Below, in pieces: positions 4,181 through 8,027 of a DNA stretch of 8,027 bases (position 1 is its first letter; every line of letters begins with the position of its first letter). Where the stretch lies: assembly GCA_002505945.1 (NCBI GenBank), contig DAWM01000016.1:1-8027 (forward strand), read 5' to 3'. The translations under genes were made by a program, and so were the position numbers. This DNA is from Candidatus Woesearchaeota archaeon UBA119 (GTDB lineage Archaea; Nanobdellota; Nanobdellia; Woesearchaeales; UBA119). The notes below the pieces were generated by a model. The model saw nothing but the letters and a program-made list of their open reading frames with translations, was not told where the DNA came from and did no database searches.

Positions 4181-6427
4181 TCAACCGAAAAACCAAGAAA
4201 ATATGGTTTCAAAGAAACTGCCAGTAATTAAAGGAAGATTTCCTCTTACAGATTCTTGTTTTTCTTTGTTTGCTTTGGCTTGCCCAGAAGTTTCTTTTCC
4301 TTTCATTCCAGCATTGCCCTTGGAATCTTCAGTTTCTTCAGTATCTTTGTTGTCTTCTTCATCATTTTCCTCATCTTTCTCCTCTTTCTCATTGTCCTTT
4401 TGCTCAAGATTTGACAGAGGTGATGATGCGCTTACTCCTTCCTTGTTATCTGATTCTTCTCTTCTTTTACCCTCATCCATATCTTCTTTATCCCTTTCTT
4501 CACTTTTATCATCTATCTCCTCTATATCATCAGAAATCTCTTCCTGCACTCTCCTTGGTTTTTCTATTTTGATCGTTCCCTCATTGCTACTTTGAGGAAC
4601 ATCAGGTCTATTCGGAGCATCATCCTCAGAGGAAGGATAAATCGCTTCATCTTTTCCGATATTCCCTCTCGTCTCTTCAGGAGGCATACCATTAAGTTCA
4701 TTTTCTAAATCATCCTCTTCATCAACACCCTCCTCTTCTTGATCTTCTTCCTCGTTCTCCTCATCTTTCTCCTCTCTTTTCTGTTGAGGCAACTTTTCTA
4801 TAGTATCATAAAGATTTCTTTCTTGATTTCTGAGTTGTTGAATCCTTTCTTCTACATCGGTTTTGATTTCTTGTTCCATCTTTGTTATTTCCTGCATATT
4901 TTCATAATATTCTCTAAGTTCTTCTTGAGCCTCTTCGATATCGCCTTTTTGCATCTCTTCTTCAGCTTTCTCTAACGCTTCCTCTGCAAATTCAATTCTT
5001 CGTTCCAATTTCTTTTCTGGAGAGAAGGTAAATAACAAGCTCAGCTCCCTAAAGATGTTTCTCAAAGAGAATCGTTTTGAAAGACCAAAGGCAAATCCGG
5101 GGACATCCTTTTCCAAGCCAGGAGGCATAAAAGATGAATCATTTCCCTTGCTTCTATTCAACGGCATTGGAGCTTCTTCGGGCTTAGAGGTTTGATTTTC
5201 AGGTGTATCGTTTATGGGAGTTAGATTAGTTTCATTATCAAGGCTTTCATTTGATTTTAGTGGGGCCAAAAGTTCGTATGCAGCGTATGCGTTAATCCTG
5301 CCGGCTCCTTGAACATTCTCATCTAGACCTAAATCTAAAGCAGTCTCCTTTATCACATCCTTTACTTTATTTGGAGAAAGAGAGGAATTCAGCTCAAGGA
5401 TCAGGGAAGCCAAGCCGGAGACAAAGGGAGCAGCCATGCTTGTCCCTGAAAGAGTAGCAGTTTCTCCACCAGGCCATAAAGAAGTAATTGAGACGCCAGG
5501 AGCCATCACATCAGGCTTTACCCTTCCATCATCTGTTGGTCCCCTGCTGCTCCAACTAGCTATATTATCATCAGAATCTACTGCACCCACTGTTAAAGCA
5601 TCATTAGCACATCCTGGAGAAAGTATTGTATTTGAGTCAGGACCATTATTTCCCGCTGCAACAACCACAACAATACCTTCTTCAACAGCTTCATCCACCA
5701 TCCTTGAGATTGCATCGGTTCCATCGCATACCTCCACTTCTGCCCCTAAACTCATACTAATAACATCCACATTATTATCTATTGCCCACTCTATCCCAGA
5801 TAATATATCTGAAGCGAAACCCTCGCCATCTTGATTAAGAACCTTGATGTCGTATAATTCTGCATCTGGAGCAACCCCTTTTAATGTATCCTTGTTTGAG
5901 TTCAATATACCTGCAACATGAGTGCCATGTCCATTCAGATCATCTGTTCCTTCCTCTGTAAAATCAACATCTTTAACTACATTAAGTTCAACAGCATTAT
6001 CATCAATCCCTGTATCAAATACTGCCACTTGAACATCTTTACCAGTTATATTATTCTCATACACTAAATCTAAATTTATCTGCGGGCCGGCCTTGTCCAG
6101 AACCATCTTTACTTTATAATTAGGTTCTACGTAATCCACAAATGGAAGCTCAGCTATTCTTTCAATTGCTCTTGGAGATGCATGTAGAAGAGCTCCCTGA
6201 AACCTGTGAAAGGAGCGTTGAATGCTTGCACCAGCAGATTTCAGATTTTCCCTCTCCTGATTCTGAATTGCTCGATTGAAAGATACAATTACCCATAATT
6301 CTTCATCTGAGGTCATATTTTCTAATCTATCTTTTAATTCAGGGCGTATTCTCTCTGCACTAACAAACTCAATAGACATTAATAATACAATAAATACAGC
6401 AAGAATGATATGATTTCTTCTTTCCAT
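4181..6427 (-). CDS. Secreted subtilisin-family (S8) serine protease with DUF5667-like domain and acidic C-terminal tail
   Basis: A 748-aa exported protease. Residues 1-24 are a signal peptide (basic ERR, a hydrophobic core, cleavage after VSA). Residues about 25-108 form an I9-type propeptide ending in FVDYVEPNYKV. The catalytic domain (about 115-388) has Asp 138 in VAVFDTGID, His 167 in NGHGTH, oxyanion Asn 260 in VVAAGNNGP and Ser 330 in SGTSMAAP, so it should be active after self-processing. Its only two cysteines, 234 and 273, could form a disulfide. A linker (390-432) carries seven N-x-S/T sequons. Residues about 436-530 resemble DUF5667 (KRF...LFTFSPEKKLERRIEFAEEAL), a helical domain of exported proteins. 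Residues 550-725 are Glu/Asp/Lys-rich and low in complexity. The last residues are LPLITGSFFETIFSWFFG. The ATG has a TATA-like box about 30 nt upstream. Substrate is unknown; the tail suggests surface retention, metal binding or interaction, all inference. Confidence 0.93.
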   Translation of the reverse strand: MERRNHIILAVFIVLLMSIEFVSAERIRPELKDRLENMTSDEELWVIVSFNRAIQNQERENLKSAGASIQRSFHRFQGALLHASPRAIERIAELPFVDYVEPNYKVKMVLDKAGPQINLDLVYENNITGKDVQVAVFDTGIDDNAVELNVVKDVDFTEEGTDDLNGHGTHVAGILNSNKDTLKGVAPDAELYDIKVLNQDGEGFASDILSGIEWAIDNNVDVISMSLGAEVEVCDGTDAISRMVDEAVEEGIVVVVAAGNNGPDSNTILSPGCANDALTVGAVDSDDNIASWSSRGPTDDGRVKPDVMAPGVSITSLWPGGETATLSGTSMAAPFVSGLASLILELNSSLSPNKVKDVIKETALDLGLDENVQGAGRINAYAAYELLAPLKSNESLDNETNLTPINDTPENQTSKPEEAPMPLNRSKGNDSSFMPPGLEKDVPGFAFGLSKRFSLRNIFRELSLLFTFSPEKKLERRIEFAEEALEKAEEEMQKGDIEEAQEELREYYENMQEITKMEQEIKTDVEERIQQLRNQERNLYDTIEKLPQQKREEKDEENEEEDQEEEGVDEEDDLENELNGMPPEETRGNIGKDEAIYPSSEDDAPNRPDVPQSSNEGTIKIEKPRRVQEEISDDIEEIDDKSEERDKEDMDEGKRREESDNKEGVSASSPLSNLEQKDNEKEEKDEENDEEDNKDTEETEDSKGNAGMKGKETSGQAKANKEKQESVRGNLPLITGSFFETIFSWFFG
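4368..4385 (-). repeat. Copy 1 of an 18-bp direct repeat in the protease tail
   Basis: The 18 bases are identical to 4758-4775, exactly 390 bp (130 codons) apart and in the same frame. They encode part of the peptide KEEKDEENDEED near residues 681-692. Confidence 0.7.
4758..4775 (-). repeat. Copy 2 of an 18-bp direct repeat in the protease tail
   Basis: Identical to 4368-4385. It encodes part of REEKDEENEEED near residues 551-562. Slippage or duplication within a purine-rich low-complexity tail is the simplest explanation. Confidence 0.7.
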
Positions 6428-6453
6428 CTTGTTCGTATTAATAAGGAATAAGG

Positions 6454-6461
6454 TTTTAAAT
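6454..6461 (-). promoter_or_regulatory. TATA-like box for the protease
   Basis: The minus strand reads ATTTAAAA, centred about 30 nt upstream of ATG 6427, so the leader would be only a few bases. It shares the 103-nt divergent intergenic region with the alaS promoter; the two boxes are about 47 bp apart. Confidence 0.5.
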
Positions 6462-6500
6462 TTTTCGTTATTGAGAGTAAACCATCAAAATATAGAAAAC

Positions 6501-6509
6501 TTTTAAATA
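6501..6509 (+). promoter_or_regulatory. TATA box for alaS
   Basis: TTTTAAATA is centred 26 nt before ATG 6531, fitting a leaderless mRNA. GAGGT at 6525-6529 resembles a Shine-Dalgarno core but is only one base from the ATG, too close to act as one. Confidence 0.55.
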
Positions 6510-6530
6510 AAGAGTTGATTACTTGAGGTT

Positions 6531-8027
6531 ATGACTTTTTACAAATTCAAATCAGACATCCCTTCAGATAAAGAGATAAAACAGATTTTTAAGAGATGGA
6601 CGGACGAGAAACCCGAAGAATTCTTTCCAGTAAATCTATTAAAGAAACTGGGGTATCAGAGAAAGAAATGCAGCAAATGCGGGAAATACTTCTGGGAGCA
6701 TCCTAAAAGGAATAAAGATTATTGCGGAGAGCCGTCCTGCGAGGGCGGGTATTCTTTTATTGGTAAAGTAAGAGTGAAGGATGTAAGCTTTACTGATATT
6801 TGGTCACGGTTCAAATCATTTTTTGAGGAAAAAGGCTACAAGTCCATTAAGAGATATCCAGTTATTGCAAGATGGAACCCCACAGTAGAGTTTACTATCG
6901 CGTCTATTACTGATTTCCAGCCGTATGTGGTTTCGGGAGAGGTGCCGCCTCCTGCTGAGTTGCTCGTAGTACCTCAGCTCTGTCTGAGATTCAGTGATAT
7001 TGACAATGTTGGGATCACAGGACGACATTATACTGGTTTCACTATGATAGGGCAGCACGCCTTCCTTCCGAAAGAAAGATTCAACCAGAACAAATACTTC
7101 CAGGATTATTATAACTGGCTTATAGAGGACATGGGCCTTAAAAAAGAGGAATTAATAATACATGAAGACTCATGGGGTGGAGGTGGAAACTTCGGTGCTT
7201 GCCTGGAGTTCTTTTCAGGAGGATTAGAGCTTGGAAATCAGGTTTATCCCACCCATAAGGTAACAAAAGAAGGATTAGAGGAGATGGAGCTTCGAGTGCT
7301 TGACATGGGTATGGGACAGGAAAGATGCGTTTGGTTTTTGAGAGGAAGCGATTCCAGCTATGAAGTAGTGATGCCCAGAGCAATAAAATATCTATATGAG
7401 AAAACTGGCTTTCATCCTTCTGAAAAAGAGAATGGAATCATCAAGAAATTTCTTCCCTTTTCAGGGCTTTTATGCAATGACGAGCTAGAGAATCCCGAGC
7501 TTGTTTGGGAAGAGATTGCAAAAAAGATTGAGATTGACAAGGACTATCTAAAAGCCATCATAGAAAAATGGAGTGCGATAAATGCAATTGCAGAGCATAC
7601 CAGAAGTCTTTTGTATGCCTTAGCAGACAGCGGCCTGCCCTCCAATGTAGGAGGTGGATACAACCTAAGAACAATATTCAGAAGAGCAATGGATTTTATT
7701 GAAAGGTTTGACTGGAAGGATGTAGAGCTTCCAAGCTTAGCTGAGATTCATGCTGATACATTAATTGATGAATACCCTGAATTAAAGGAGAACCTCAAGA
7801 CAGTTAAGAATATCCTAAAGGTAGAACAGGAAAAGTATTATCAATCCCTGAAGAAAAGGAGCAGGATAGTAAAAAGGATTGTAGAGGATAATAAAAAAGG
7901 AAAGAAACTTTCTACTCAAGAGCTTGTAAAATACTATGACAGCTTCGGGATAACCCCCTCTTTGATAAAGGAAAACCTAAAGCAAGAGGGAATTGATATA
8001 AATATTCCTGAGAACTTCTTCTCTTTG
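6531..8027 (+). CDS. alaS: Alanyl-tRNA synthetase, archaeal type, N-terminal part (3' end outside window)
   Basis: The frame is open from ATG 6531 to the window end, giving 499 residues. The enzyme activates alanine with ATP and charges tRNA-Ala in the cytoplasm. The archaeal N-terminal zinc module is present (Cys 47, 50, 65, 70 in KCSKCGKYFW and YCGEPSC). Class II landmarks follow: RYPVIARW (108-115), the motif 2 region LCLRFSDIDNVGITGRHYTGF (150-170) with IGQHAF, WGGGGNFGACLEFFSGG (215-231), and motif 3 LDMGMGQERCVWF (257-269). The tRNA-recognition domain contains AEHTRSLLYALADSG and PSNVGGGYNLRTIFRRA (about 354-386). Archaeal AlaRS is usually around 900 residues, so the editing and C-terminal domains lie beyond the window. 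It is divergent from the protease. No broken or missing core motif is seen. Confidence 0.97.
   Translation, partial: MTFYKFKSDIPSDKEIKQIFKRWTDEKPEEFFPVNLLKKLGYQRKKCSKCGKYFWEHPKRNKDYCGEPSCEGGYSFIGKVRVKDVSFTDIWSRFKSFFEEKGYKSIKRYPVIARWNPTVEFTIASITDFQPYVVSGEVPPPAELLVVPQLCLRFSDIDNVGITGRHYTGFTMIGQHAFLPKERFNQNKYFQDYYNWLIEDMGLKKEELIIHEDSWGGGGNFGACLEFFSGGLELGNQVYPTHKVTKEGLEEMELRVLDMGMGQERCVWFLRGSDSSYEVVMPRAIKYLYEKTGFHPSEKENGIIKKFLPFSGLLCNDELENPELVWEEIAKKIEIDKDYLKAIIEKWSAINAIAEHTRSLLYALADSGLPSNVGGGYNLRTIFRRAMDFIERFDWKDVELPSLAEIHADTLIDEYPELKENLKTVKNILKVEQEKYYQSLKKRSRIVKRIVEDNKKGKKLSTQELVKYYDSFGITPSLIKENLKQEGIDINIPENFFSL

Noticed and set aside
4181..4240. Classical sortase LPXTG signal at the protease C-terminus
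   Set aside because: The sequence is LPLITG, with one residue too many, and lacks the long membrane helix and basic end that sortase substrates need.
4203..4975. Plus-strand open frames rich in Ser, Leu and Phe opposite the protease tail
   Set aside because: They are the complement of the purine-rich Glu/Asp/Lys tail, where TCT/TTC-type codons leave the opposite strand open; there is no promoter and no domain.
5436..5834. Plus-strand 132-codon open frame opposite the protease catalytic domain
   Set aside because: It lies wholly within the conserved protease core, which is clearly the coding frame.
6816..7383. Minus-strand open frames inside alaS
   Set aside because: They lie over conserved class II synthetase motifs; no independent evidence.
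1..8027. CRISPR array, rRNA, riboswitch or toxin-antitoxin locus
   Set aside because: No regularly spaced repeats, no rRNA-like sequence and no recognisable riboswitch or paired small-gene toxin system were seen on either strand.

Overview
The window looks like a piece of an AT-rich archaeal chromosome, most plausibly from a DPANN-type lineage such as Woesearchaeota or Pacearchaeota relatives (the lineage is inference). The archaeal signs are: an alanyl-tRNA synthetase with the N-terminal Cys4 zinc module typical of archaea; an archaeal-type GlmM/GlmU pair; a TrmI tRNA methyltransferase; TATA-like boxes about 25-30 nt upstream of start codons with almost no room for a leader; T-rich stretches after minus-strand stop codons; and a tRNA gene without encoded CCA.

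Layout. 1-1833 (+): the 3' part of a phosphohexomutase (GlmM-like), then a complete GlmU-like sugar-nucleotide transferase/acetyltransferase; together they convert GlcN-6-P towards UDP-GlcNAc. 1895-3069 (-): a 77-aa two-helix membrane protein, trmI (tRNA m1A methyltransferase) and tRNA-Cys(GCA), each with its own TATA-like box. 3170-3652 (+): an unrecognised protein with two zinc-binding Cys4 modules and two membrane helices, divergent from the tRNA. 3649-4128 (-): the C-terminal part of a Cys-rich 'C-x-DSDGG' surface-type protein whose N-terminal part looks degraded. 4181-6427 (-): a large secreted subtilisin-family protease with propeptide, intact catalytic residues, a linker crowded with N-glycosylation sequons, a DUF5667-like helical domain and a long acidic tail. 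6531-8027 (+): alanyl-tRNA synthetase, cut by the window end, divergent from the protease.

No mobile element, CRISPR array or defence system is visible. Most genes are housekeeping (amino-sugar nucleotide synthesis, tRNA modification, tRNA charging). The less ordinary material is the surface/secretion block at 3649-6427. Its two adjacent proteins end in the same kind of short C-terminal tail (ITG, then an aromatic stretch with F-E-x-I, ending in FG at the stop), which could be an undescribed sorting or anchoring signal. The protease architecture is also unusual. The second point of interest is promoter geometry: six protein genes and the tRNA have a TATA-like box whose centre lies about 25-30 nt before the first base of the start codon or of the mature tRNA. 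This suggests pervasive leaderless transcription and possibly a tRNA made without a 5' leader.
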